From an uncultured Microbacterium sp. (GTDB lineage: Bacteria > Actinomycetota > Actinomycetes > Actinomycetales > Microbacteriaceae), in the NCBI GenBank assembly GCA_947647645.1, contig CANSLE010000143.1:1-6588 (forward strand): a DNA stretch of 6,588 nt, written 5' to 3'. The translations under genes were made by a program, and so were the position numbers. Under the pieces are notes generated by a model, which worked only from the letters and a program-made list of their open reading frames with translations, had not been told where the DNA came from and ran no database searches. Shown in pieces: positions 1 to 6,497 of this stretch (its first letter is position 1; every line of letters starts with the position of its first letter).

Positions 1-195
1 GACGTCCTGTCGCATCGTCGCGGTGGCCGGGCGGGGCTCGAGCGTGCGGGCGTCGACGGCACGCTCGGGCCCGAGCGCGGTCCCCGGATCGTCGAAGTAG
101 ATGAGGTCGCGTCCGTCGGCGAGATGGGTCGGACGCTTCACGACACCGGCGCCGAGCGGGGTCGCCGCGGGGGCGGGGGAGGGCAACTCCGGCAT
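1..195 (-). CDS. galT: Galactose-1-phosphate uridylyltransferase, N-terminal part (runs off left edge)
   Basis: GalT transfers UMP from UDP-glucose to galactose-1-phosphate in the cytoplasmic Leloir pathway. Only the first 65 codons are present, reading leftward from an ATG at 195-193. The translation contains RPTHLADGRDLIYFDD near residues 21-36 and ends at MRQDV, matching the N-terminal signature of actinobacterial GalT (LADGR.LIYFDD followed by a (M)R.D.LTGEWV-type segment); the rest of the protein and its active-site HPH motif lie outside the window. An in-frame GTG at 201-199 is two codons upstream and could be the start instead. No Shine-Dalgarno sequence precedes either start, and a candidate promoter lies so close that the mRNA may be leaderless. 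The gene diverges from a LacI-family repressor gene, and operator-like sites overlap its start region. Family recognition is from remembered conserved motifs, not from a search. Confidence 0.85.
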   Translation of the reverse strand, partial: MPELPSPAPAATPLGAGVVKRPTHLADGRDLIYFDDPGTALGPERAVDARTLEPRPATATMRQDV

Positions 196-208
196 GTTCA
201 CGATAACA
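195..208. promoter_or_regulatory. LacI-family operator A (galT / repressor-1 gap)
   Basis: The plus strand reads TGTTCACGATAACA, a 14-bp imperfect palindrome with TGTT/AACA arms around a central CG. This is the usual geometry of LacI/GalR-family operators, where the hinge-helix leucine intercalates at the central CpG. Read on the minus strand (TGTTATCGTGAACA) it matches operator B at 12 of 14 positions. It overlaps the first base of the galT ATG and the predicted galT transcription start. The likely ligand is the adjacent repressor at 251-1273. Confidence 0.65.
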
Positions 209-237
209 CGATAGGGCCACCTGCGTGCTATCGTCAA
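208..237 (-). promoter_or_regulatory. Candidate galT promoter (-35 TTGACG, -10 TATCGT)
   Basis: On the minus strand TTGACG (237-232) is followed after 18 bp by TATCGT (213-208), matching the sigma-70-type consensus at 5/6 and 4/6. Transcription would start about seven bases after the -10, near position 201, which coincides with the GTG/ATG start candidates of galT. Operator B covers the -35 and operator A covers the start-site region, so a bound repressor would block this promoter. This is prediction from consensus only. Confidence 0.5.
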
Positions 238-239
238 CA
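226..239. promoter_or_regulatory. LacI-family operator B (galT / repressor-1 gap)
   Basis: The plus strand reads TGCTATCGTCAACA, again a 14-mer centred on CG with one imperfect arm. Its centre is 31 bp from that of operator A, about three helical turns, so two repressor dimers would sit on the same DNA face. It overlaps the candidate galT -35 and lies just upstream of the repressor-1 ribosome binding site (GGAGG, 241-245), so it probably also mediates autorepression. Its minus-strand half TGTTGACG is identical to half-sites of the operators near 4514-4561. Confidence 0.6.
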
Positions 240-250
240 CGGAGGTCGGG

Positions 251-1273
251 ATGGCACACAGGCGCGCGTCGATGGCGGATGTCGCACGGATCGCAGGGGT
301 CTCGGCGCAGACGGTGTCACGGGTCGTCAATGCCAGCCCCCGCGTCGACCCGGCCACCCGGGCACGGGTGGAGGAGGCGATGGCCCGCAGCGGCTACCGC
401 ATCCATCGTGCCGCCCGCGCCCTGCGCACCGGCCGCTCCGGCACCATCGGTGTCGTCGTGTCCACGCTGGCGACCGTCGGCAACTCCCTCATGCTCGAGG
501 CCGTCGCCGACGCCGCCGCCGCCCGACACCACGACGTCGCCGTCGTGACGCTCGGGTCGGGCGACGCCGCGGGAGCGCTCCAGCGTCTCCACGAGCAGGG
601 CGTCGACGGCGTCGTCGTCATCAACGAGGCGTCGGCGCTCGTCCGCTCGGCCGATCTCTCCTCCGGCCTGCCCTCCGACCTCCGGCTCGTCGTCGTCGAC
701 TCGCCGCCCGACGAGCGCTTCTCCGGGGTCGAGACCGACCACGCCGGCGGCGCGGCCGCCGCCACCGTCCACCTCATCGAGCACGGGCATCGGGACATCG
801 CGCACATCGCCGGTCCCGCCTCCTCGTACGCCGCCGCCGAGCGTGAACGGGGCTGGCGCGAGAGCCTCGAGCGTGCCGGCCGACCGGCCGGAGCCCTCGT
901 CCGCGGCTCGTGGACCTCGGCATCCGGCTACGAGGCCGCGACGGCCCTGCTGGAGGCGGGGACCCTCGGCACCGCCGTGTTCGTCGCGAACGACCAGATG
1001 GCGCTGGGGGCCCTGCGGGCGCTCGCCGAGCACGGCGCGCGCGTTCCCGAGGACGTCAGCGTCGTGGGCTTCGACGACGTGGACGACGCCGCGAACTACC
1101 GTCCGCCGCTGACGACGGTGTGCCAGCACTTCGATCGGCTCGGTGTGCAGGCGGTCGCGGCGCTCCTGGACGACGTGGACGGCGGGGGCGACGGAGCCGG
1201 GCCGGCCACACGTCGCACCGTCATGCCGGCCTCGCTCATCGTGCGTGCGAGCACGGGACCGGCTCCCGCCTGA
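251..1273 (+). CDS. LacI-family transcriptional repressor 1 (GalR-like)
   Basis: A 340-residue LacI/GalR-family regulator, the usual family length. The N-terminal helix-turn-helix occupies about residues 8-30 (MADVARIAGVSAQTVSRVVN), followed by the hinge helix near ARALRTG (residues 55-61) whose leucine would insert at the operator CpG. The remainder is the periplasmic-binding-protein-like effector and dimerisation domain, with the family motifs FVANDQMALGALRAL (from 244) and VPEDVSVVGFDD (from 265). The ATG at 251 is preferred because GGAGG at 241-245 sits 5 nt upstream; a second ATG at 272 would leave the SD too distant. It diverges from galT, and two operators lie in the gap, so regulation of galT and of itself is the natural inference, with galactose or a related sugar as a possible effector. 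It is clearly paralogous to the repressor at 3421-4473. The effector cannot be read from sequence. Confidence 0.93.
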   Translation: MAHRRASMADVARIAGVSAQTVSRVVNASPRVDPATRARVEEAMARSGYRIHRAARALRTGRSGTIGVVVSTLATVGNSLMLEAVADAAAARHHDVAVVTLGSGDAAGALQRLHEQGVDGVVVINEASALVRSADLSSGLPSDLRLVVVDSPPDERFSGVETDHAGGAAAATVHLIEHGHRDIAHIAGPASSYAAAERERGWRESLERAGRPAGALVRGSWTSASGYEAATALLEAGTLGTAVFVANDQMALGALRALAEHGARVPEDVSVVGFDDVDDAANYRPPLTTVCQHFDRLGVQAVAALLDDVDGGGDGAGPATRRTVMPASLIVRASTGPAPA

Positions 1274-1279
1274 GCGCGT

Positions 1280-3424
1280 TCAGTCGACGGCCGCCGCGGC
1301 GATCAGCACGGCCGCCTGCGGCTGCAGCACCGGAGGGCGCAGGCCCACGGATGCCGCGGCGAGCCCGGTCATCACGACCGGCTCGACCTCCCAGCCCAGC
1401 GGTGACTGTCCGAGGTAACCGCCGGCGCCCTCCGGAACCGCGACCGAGATGCGATACCGCCGGTCGGCATCCAGCCCGGGCAGGGTGATCGGGGCGGGCG
1501 GATGCGCGCTGCTCGTCCGCACCTGGGCGTGCACGTACAGGGCCTCGCCGCCATCGGCCGCCACGACGCCGCGGAGATCGAGCGCGGGGTCGGCGAGGTC
1601 GGCGTGCACGCGCCGTCCCGTCGCGATCAGCCCGCGGTGCTCGCGGTAGAGCGCGACCCACCCCGCGATCAGATCCAGGGTCTCGTCGTCCTCGGCGGTG
1701 AGGTCCCACTCGATCCCGAGATGGCCGAACAGCGCGGTCAGCGCACTGAACGCCAGCGACACGGTGCGCCCCGTCGAGTGGACCGCCGGGCTCGTCAGAT
1801 GCGCGCCCATGAGCTCGGGCGGCACGACGAGCCCGGTGTAGCGCTGGATGTCGAGGCGCTCCAGCGGGTCGAGGCAGTCGCTCGTCCAGATGCGGTGCGT
1901 CCGCTGCAGGATGCCGAGGTCCACCCGGGCCCCGCCCGACGCGCAGGATTCGATCTCCAGCCCGGGGTGGCGCTCGAGCAGCTCGTCGAGCAGCCGGTAC
2001 AGCGCGCGAACGTTCGCGTGGGTGCGGGCCCGGCCGCGGGGACCCGAGCCCGCCTCGGCGAGGTCGCGGTTGTGGTCCCACTTGAGGTACGCGATCGGGT
2101 ACTCGTCGAGGAGTGCGTGCAGCCGGGATGCGATGTACGCGTATGCCTCGGGGTGCGCCAGATCGAGCGCCTGCTGCTGTCGCCCCGGCGGCGGGAGCTC
2201 GTCGCGGGCGCGCAGCAGCCAGTCCGGATGCCGCGCCGCCAGCTCGCTGTCGGGGTTCACCATCTCCGGCTCGACCCAGAGACCGAACTCCATCCCGAGC
2301 CCCCGGACGTGATCGATGAGCGGGCCGAGCCCGTCGGGCCAGACCTCGGCATCCACCCACCAGTCGCCGAGCCCGGCCGTGTCGTCGCGTCGCCGGTGGA
2401 ACCAGCCGTCGTCCAGCACGAAACGCTCGGCGCCCACCCGCGCGGCGCGGTCGGCGAGGAGGCGGAGCGTCGGGAGGTCGTGCCGGAAGTAGACCGCCTC
2501 CCACGTGTTGATCGTCACCGGTCGCGGCCGCGACGGGTGGTCCGGTCGGGCGCGCAGCTCCTCGTGGAAGCGCGCGGCGAACGCGTCCAGCCCGTCGCCC
2601 CACGACCCCACCGCGTCCGGGCTGTCGTACCGGTCGCCGGAAGCGAGGACGATCTCGCCCGGCTGCAGCAGCTCGCCGGCGCGGAGGACCGCGTCGCCGG
2701 TGGGAGTCCGCTCGGCGAGGAGGCGGTGATCACCCGACCAGGCGAGATGGATGCCGTGGACGAGCCCGCGCTCGAAGCCGAAGCCCGGGGTGCCCGCCAC
2801 CATGACGAGCGTCGCATCGGCGCCGGGTCGGCCGCGCCGGCTCTCACGCACGTGGCCGCCGATCGTGAAGGCGTGCCGCTGGGGGGAGCGTTCGCGCAGG
2901 TGGTGCCCGGTGGTGGTCAGCAGCTCCGTGGCCGTCGCCGGCAACGGAAAGCCCGCGCTCAGCGCGCCCACCCGGTAGGCGTCCGCGCCGCGGTTGACGA
3001 CGCTCAGGCGTTGATGCAGCAGTCCGCTCACGCCGAGTGAGAGCGTGATCCTCCCCTCGAGCTCCGCCGCATCGTCGCGCAGGACGAAGGTCGCGGCGGT
3101 CGGGGTCAGCGTCGCCCCCGTGAGCCGCAGGCGGGTCGAGAAGTCCGCGCCGTCGCGGTCGCCGACCAGGCCGGGTGTGGTGAGCCAGCCGCCCGACGCC
3201 TGCGGGAGCACGGTCAGCCGTCCCGTCTCGTCCAGGCCGCCCGACACGCGCTGCGGCGCGGCGGCGCGCGCGAGGCCGGCGAGCTCCGCGTCGCTCAGCT
3301 CGCCGAGATCACGGCCCCAGTGCACGATGATCGGCTGGTCGGCGGAGCACAGATCCAGCACGACGCTGGTGCCCCCGGCGCGCAGGTGCGCGTGGGCGGG
3401 GAGGTCCGACGGCGGAATGGTCAC
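1280..3424 (-). CDS. GH36 family alpha-galactosidase, cytoplasmic
   Basis: This 714-residue enzyme hydrolyses terminal alpha-1,6-galactose from sugars such as melibiose and raffinose. Its length fits the large GH36 alpha-galactosidases (AgaA/RafA/MelA type). Order of parts: an N-terminal beta-sandwich region (to about 300), a TIM barrel starting near TINTWEAVYF (304-313), and a C-terminal beta domain (from about 610). Diagnostic motifs are FVLDDGWF (335-342), GLWVEPEMVNPDSEL (381-395), LKWDHNRD (447-454, predicted nucleophile D450), ESCASGGARVD (492-502) and WTSDCLDPLERL (513-524, predicted acid/base D516). The start is a GTG at 3424-3422 overlapping the upstream repressor stop by four bases (GTGA), with AGGA 7 nt upstream, indicating translational coupling. 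No signal peptide is visible, so it acts on imported substrate, consistent with the divergent ABC transporter. An open frame continues upstream of the GTG but is only a shadow inside the repressor gene. Substrate preference is inferred. Confidence 0.93.
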   Translation of the reverse strand: MTIPPSDLPAHAHLRAGGTSVVLDLCSADQPIIVHWGRDLGELSDAELAGLARAAAPQRVSGGLDETGRLTVLPQASGGWLTTPGLVGDRDGADFSTRLRLTGATLTPTAATFVLRDDAAELEGRITLSLGVSGLLHQRLSVVNRGADAYRVGALSAGFPLPATATELLTTTGHHLRERSPQRHAFTIGGHVRESRRGRPGADATLVMVAGTPGFGFERGLVHGIHLAWSGDHRLLAERTPTGDAVLRAGELLQPGEIVLASGDRYDSPDAVGSWGDGLDAFAARFHEELRARPDHPSRPRPVTINTWEAVYFRHDLPTLRLLADRAARVGAERFVLDDGWFHRRRDDTAGLGDWWVDAEVWPDGLGPLIDHVRGLGMEFGLWVEPEMVNPDSELAARHPDWLLRARDELPPPGRQQQALDLAHPEAYAYIASRLHALLDEYPIAYLKWDHNRDLAEAGSGPRGRARTHANVRALYRLLDELLERHPGLEIESCASGGARVDLGILQRTHRIWTSDCLDPLERLDIQRYTGLVVPPELMGAHLTSPAVHSTGRTVSLAFSALTALFGHLGIEWDLTAEDDETLDLIAGWVALYREHRGLIATGRRVHADLADPALDLRGVVAADGGEALYVHAQVRTSSAHPPAPITLPGLDADRRYRISVAVPEGAGGYLGQSPLGWEVEPVVMTGLAAASVGLRPPVLQPQAAVLIAAAAVD

Positions 3425-4473
3425 GGGCGGGTCCTGTTCGTCGGGCCGGCGGCGCGGCCGGCGGTGGAGCCTCGCACCACCAGCGATGTCGAGACGTGGT
3501 GGACGCCACCGGTGACGGGGCGCCCCTCGATCTGGTCGACGACGAGCGAGACGGCGAGGGAGCCGGCGCGGTCGAAGTCCTGCCGGACGGTCGTCAGCGG
3601 CGGCCAGAAGTAGGCGGCCTCCGCCATGTCGTCGAAACCGACGACGCTCACGTCGGCGGGGACCGCGCGTCCACGTTCGTGGAAGGCGCGCATCGCCCCG
3701 AGTGCCATCTGGTCGTTCGCGGCGAAGAGGGCGGTCAGGTCGGGGACCTCGGCGAGAACGCGCCCGATGCGATACCCCGACTCCGCCGTCCAGTCTCCCA
3801 CGTGCACATCGGGGACCCGGCGGTCGGCCTCTTCCAGCGACGCCTGCCAGGCCAGCCGCCGCAACTCCGCGGCCTTCGACGCGGGCGGTCCGGCGATGTG
3901 CCAGACGGTCTCGTGGCCGAGGCCGAGCAGGTGTGCGACGGCCGTGCGACTGCCGCGCTCCTGGTCGGCGGTCACGGAGGGGTGCTCGTCGCCCGCCCCG
4001 GACTGGATGAGCACGCTCGGCATCCCCGGCGGGAAGCCCACCGACGCCGAGGACATCAGGTGCGACTCGATGACGACGATGATGCCGTCCACGGCGTCCT
4101 GATCGAGGCGCGAGACGGCGGAGGCGACCGCGTCGCCGGCGGCGATGGCGGGTTGGGCCTGGATGAGCTCGATCGCGTAGCCGCGGGTGGCTGCCGCGGA
4201 GAGGATGCCGCCGATCGTGCCCACGTTGCCGAGCGAGTCGAGGCTGAAGACGACCACGCCGATGGAGCCGAAGGATCCGCGCCGCAGCGCCCGGGCGGCG
4301 ACGTTGGGTCGATAGCCCAGCGCGGACATGGCCGCGAGCACGCGGTCGCGGGTGGGCGCGGCGACGCGGTCGGAGTTGTTGGCCACCCGCGAGACGGTCT
4401 GACCGGAGACGCCCGCGTGGCGGGCGACGTCCTGCAGGGAGACGCTGCGGTTGCGCTCCGGCGAGGGGGGCAT
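3421..4473 (-). CDS. LacI-family transcriptional repressor 2 (alpha-galactoside operon regulator)
   Basis: A 350-residue LacI/GalR-family regulator. The helix-turn-helix spans about residues 11-33 (VSLQDVARHAGVSGQTVSRV), and the hinge region is YRPNVAARALRRGS (54-67). The effector domain carries ALFAANDQMALGAMRAF (248-264) and VPADVSVVGFDD (271-282). ATG at 4473-4471 is supported by a strong AAGGAGG (4487-4481) 7 nt upstream. It is the first gene of an operon with the alpha-galactosidase, overlapping it by 4 nt, and it diverges from the ABC transporter genes. The intervening 119 bp carry two palindromic operators, so it probably represses both directions, including itself. A minus-strand TAGCAT (4532-4527) could be its -10, but no convincing -35 is spaced to it. 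It shares long stretches with repressor 1 (such as the NDQMALGA and PPLTTV segments), indicating a paralogous pair with different sugar-pocket residues. Effector unknown; an alpha-galactoside or galactose is likely from context. Confidence 0.93.
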   Translation of the reverse strand: MPPSPERNRSVSLQDVARHAGVSGQTVSRVANNSDRVAAPTRDRVLAAMSALGYRPNVAARALRRGSFGSIGVVVFSLDSLGNVGTIGGILSAAATRGYAIELIQAQPAIAAGDAVASAVSRLDQDAVDGIIVVIESHLMSSASVGFPPGMPSVLIQSGAGDEHPSVTADQERGSRTAVAHLLGLGHETVWHIAGPPASKAAELRRLAWQASLEEADRRVPDVHVGDWTAESGYRIGRVLAEVPDLTALFAANDQMALGAMRAFHERGRAVPADVSVVGFDDMAEAAYFWPPLTTVRQDFDRAGSLAVSLVVDQIEGRPVTGGVHHVSTSLVVRGSTAGRAAGPTNRTRP

Positions 4474-4505
4474 CGGCGTTCCTCCTTGAGCGTCGAACGG
4501 GAGTC

Positions 4506-4536
4506 TTGACAGATGTTGACGTCAACATGCTACTCT
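4506..4536 (+). promoter_or_regulatory. Promoter of the ABC transporter operon
   Basis: A perfect -35 hexamer TTGACA lies at 4506-4511. The best -10 is TACTCT at 4531-4536 preceded by an extended -10 TG (4528-4529), giving a 19-bp spacer; an alternative is GCTACT at 4529-4534 with a 17-bp spacer. The spacer contains a perfect operator palindrome, and the predicted transcription start falls just before a second one, which fits a tightly repressed, inducible promoter. Confidence 0.65.
4513..4528. promoter_or_regulatory. LacI-family operator C (within promoter spacer)
   Basis: ATGTTGACGTCAACAT is a perfect 16-bp palindrome centred on the CG at 4520-4521, with the LacI-family core TGTTGACGTCAACA. 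It occupies the spacer between the -35 and -10 elements of the transporter promoter, so binding would exclude RNA polymerase. The probable ligand is repressor 2, encoded immediately to the left. Confidence 0.85.
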
Positions 4537-4543
4537 CGACCTC

Positions 4544-4565
4544 GCCATGTTGACGTAAACATGGC
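4544..4565. promoter_or_regulatory. LacI-family operator D (downstream of promoter)
   Basis: A 22-bp near-perfect inverted repeat centred on the CG at 4554-4555, with only one mismatched base pair (4552 against 4557). Its core TGTTGACGTAAACA differs from operator C at a single base. The centre-to-centre distance to operator C is 34 bp. It lies at about +1 to +20 of the predicted transporter transcript and could act as a roadblock, or pair with operator C for cooperative binding; it may also control the divergent repressor-2 / alpha-galactosidase operon. Confidence 0.85.
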
Positions 4566-4592
4566 ACCCGTCCGACAGAAGGCCAGACGAAG

Positions 4593-5507
4593 ATGTCCGC
4601 ACTCACCGCTCCCGCCCCGGCTCGACGCCGCGCGCACCGGACCGATCGCTCGTGGACGGGGTTCTGGTTCGTCCTGCCGTTCCTGATCGTGTTCGCCGTG
4701 ACGTTCCTCGCGCCGCTGGCGTACTCGATCTACCTCAGCGTGTTCCGCACCAAGCTCATCGGCGGCACGTCGTTCGTCGGGTTCGACAACTACGCGCAGG
4801 CGTTCACCGACCCGCAGTTCTGGGCGGGGTTCGGAAACGTCTTCCTGGTGCTCGTCATCCAGGTGCCGATCATGCTCCTGTTGGCGCTCGTGGCCGCGCT
4901 CGCACTGGACTCCCGACGTCTCGCCGGCAGCTCGTTCTTCCGCATCGGCATCTTCCTGCCGTATGCGGTGCCCGGCGTGGTCGCGGTGCTCATGTGGGGC
5001 TTCATGTACTCCGATCGGCTGGGCCTCGCCGGCAACATCAACCAGCTCGTCGGCTTCGATCTCGTGACCCCGTTCACGCAGCAGTGGATCCTCCTCGCGA
5101 TCGGCAACATCATCACGTGGGAGTTCATCGGCTACAACATGCTGATCTTCTACTCGGCGCTGCGCACCATCCCCGAGGACCTCTATGAGGCGGCCGCGCT
5201 CGACGGGGCGGGCCAGTTCCGCATCATCCGCGCGATCAAGCTCCCGGCCCTGCGCGGGGCCCTGGTGATCGCGACGATCTTCTCGATCATCGGCAGCTTC
5301 CAGCTGTTCAACGAGCCCAACATCCTCAAGACGCTGGTCCCGAACCTGCTCACGACGTACTTCACCCCGAACATGTACGCCTACAACCTGAGCTTCATCG
5401 GCCAGCAGGTCAACTACGCCGCAACGATCGCGATCATCATGGGCATCATCACCGCCATCATCGCCTACGTCGTCCAGCTGCGCGGCACGCGTAAGGAGAA
5501 CCGCTGA
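4593..5507 (+). CDS. Carbohydrate ABC transporter permease, MalF-type (CUT1)
   Basis: A 304-residue inner-membrane permease of the binding-protein-dependent sugar importers. After a basic N-terminal tail (RRRAHRTDR, 11-19) come about six predicted membrane segments, near residues 22-46, 82-106, 117-139, 165-188, 222-242 and 274-294. The cytoplasmic EAA loop that docks the ATPase is clear: EAAALDG at 199-205, with I..LP finishing at 218. ATG at 4593 has a modest SD (AGAAGG, 4577-4582) 10 nt upstream. It is the first gene of the operon, reading away from the alpha-galactosidase operon, and it overlaps the next permease gene by 1 nt. Context suggests import of an alpha-galactoside such as melibiose or raffinose; related CUT1 systems carry many other oligosaccharides, so the substrate is an inference. 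Confidence 0.92.
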   Translation: MSALTAPAPARRRAHRTDRSWTGFWFVLPFLIVFAVTFLAPLAYSIYLSVFRTKLIGGTSFVGFDNYAQAFTDPQFWAGFGNVFLVLVIQVPIMLLLALVAALALDSRRLAGSSFFRIGIFLPYAVPGVVAVLMWGFMYSDRLGLAGNINQLVGFDLVTPFTQQWILLAIGNIITWEFIGYNMLIFYSALRTIPEDLYEAAALDGAGQFRIIRAIKLPALRGALVIATIFSIIGSFQLFNEPNILKTLVPNLLTTYFTPNMYAYNLSFIGQQVNYAATIAIIMGIITAIIAYVVQLRGTRKENR

Positions 5508-6427
5508 TGGCCGGCCTGCCCCTCGACCGCACCGGCACCATGACCGGCCGTCCGCGTCGCCGCCGCTCCGGCATGGGCGAGAAGGGGCCGCGCAAGTCGC
5601 CCCTGCTGACGATCATCATGTCGCTGTTCCTCGTCTACTCCTTCCTGCCGTTGCTGTGGCTGGTGATCAGCTCCACGAAGACGCAGGAGTCCCTCATCGG
5701 CTCGTTCGGGCTGTGGTTCTCGGGACCGTTCGCGCTGTTCGACAACATCGGGCAGGTGCTGACGTACAACGACGGCATCTTCCTGCGGTGGTTCCTCAAC
5801 ACGCTGATCTACGTCGTGATCGGCGCCGGCGGGGCCACGCTGCTGGCGACGCTCGCCGGATACGGCCTCGCGAAGTACAACTTCCCCGGCAAGCGTGCCG
5901 TGTTCGCGGTCATCCTCGGTGCCATCGCGGTGCCGGGAACGGCACTCGCCGTGCCGACGTTCCTCATGTTCAGCCAGCTGGGTCTGACCAACACGATGTG
6001 GGCGATCATCATCCCCTCGTTGATCTCGCCCTTCGGCCTCTACCTGATCTGGGTCTACGCGGTCGACTCGGTGCCGACCGAGCTGCTGGAAGCGGCCCGC
6101 GTCGATGGGTCGGGCGAGTTCCGGACGTTCTTCACGATCTCCCTGCGTCTGCTGGCGCCCGGGGTGGTCACGGTCGCCCTCTTCGCGATCGTGGCGACGT
6201 GGAACAACTACTTCCTGCCGCTGATCATGCTCAACGACCCCCAGCTGTTCCCGCTGACCATCGGTCTGCAGCAGTGGAACCTTCAGGCGGTGGGCGTGAG
6301 CTCGCAGCCCATCTTCAACCTGGTCATCACCGGGTCCCTCCTCACGATCATCCCGATCGTCATCGCCTTCCTCCTGCTCCAGCGCTACTGGCAGTCCGGG
6401 CTGAGCGCAGGAAGCGTCAAGCAGTGA
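5507..6427 (+). CDS. Carbohydrate ABC transporter permease, MalG-type (CUT1)
   Basis: A 306-residue membrane protein forming the second half of the translocation pore with the upstream permease. A long basic N-terminal tail (about residues 1-31, including RPRRRR) precedes the first membrane segment (about 32-55); further segments lie near 97-120, 130-154, 163-184, 216-236 and 270-292. The EAA loop is EAARVDGSGEF at 195-205, preceded by VPTELL, and the C-terminus GLSAGSVKQ is of the form common in MalG-type proteins. The start overlaps the upstream stop as TGATG, with AAGGAG at 5493-5498 placed 8 nt before it, supporting this ATG over the in-frame ATG at residue 12 and indicating coupled, equimolar synthesis. 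The following binding-protein gene starts 70 nt downstream. Confidence 0.92.
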   Translation: MAGLPLDRTGTMTGRPRRRRSGMGEKGPRKSPLLTIIMSLFLVYSFLPLLWLVISSTKTQESLIGSFGLWFSGPFALFDNIGQVLTYNDGIFLRWFLNTLIYVVIGAGGATLLATLAGYGLAKYNFPGKRAVFAVILGAIAVPGTALAVPTFLMFSQLGLTNTMWAIIIPSLISPFGLYLIWVYAVDSVPTELLEAARVDGSGEFRTFFTISLRLLAPGVVTVALFAIVATWNNYFLPLIMLNDPQLFPLTIGLQQWNLQAVGVSSQPIFNLVITGSLLTIIPIVIAFLLLQRYWQSGLSAGSVKQ

Positions 6428-6429
6428 CA

Positions 6430-6460
6430 GGGGTGTCGCTGCAGGACGTACGACACCACC
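6430..6460 (+). promoter_or_regulatory. Intercistronic stem-loop before the binding-protein gene
   Basis: GGTGTCG (6432-6438) pairs perfectly with CGACACC (6451-6457) around a 12-nt loop, and GG at 6430-6431 can extend the stem against CC at 6459-6460 with one bulged A. No T-run follows, so an intrinsic terminator is unlikely. It may act in mRNA processing or stability, setting the ratio of binding protein to permeases. The function is inferred from position only. Confidence 0.45.
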
Positions 6461-6497
6461 CCACCCCATATCCGACGAAGAAGCGGAAGGACACAGC

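Noticed and set aside
200..213. Direct repeat of ACGATA with 8-bp period in the galT gap.
   Set aside because: It is explained by one operator half (200-205) lying next to the reverse complement of the candidate -10 (208-213); a separate element is not needed.
480..640. Runs of GCC/GTC-type triplets that resemble short tandem repeats.
   Set aside because: They are Ala/Val/Asp codon runs in a GC-rich coding sequence and not a regular repeat array.
124..846. Plus-strand Arg/Gly-rich open frame of 240 codons and similar frames at 317-1129 and 910-1488.
   Set aside because: They overlap repressor 1 in other frames, cross the divergent regulatory gap, and show only GC-driven Arg/Pro/Ala runs.
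1502..3040. Plus-strand open frame of 512 codons opposite the alpha-galactosidase gene.
   Set aside because: Composition is typical of the GC-rich antisense frame, with no recognisable domain; the opposite strand carries clear GH36 motifs throughout.
1280..4606. A single minus-strand open frame of 1108 codons that could look like a repressor-glycosidase fusion.
   Set aside because: Its first third is an Arg/Pro-rich shadow in another frame of repressor 2; real family sequence begins at the GTG at 3424, and 714 residues is the normal enzyme length.
6430..6460. Reading the stem-loop after the second permease as an intrinsic terminator.
   Set aside because: No T-run follows it, and the binding-protein gene with its own SD comes directly after in the same direction.
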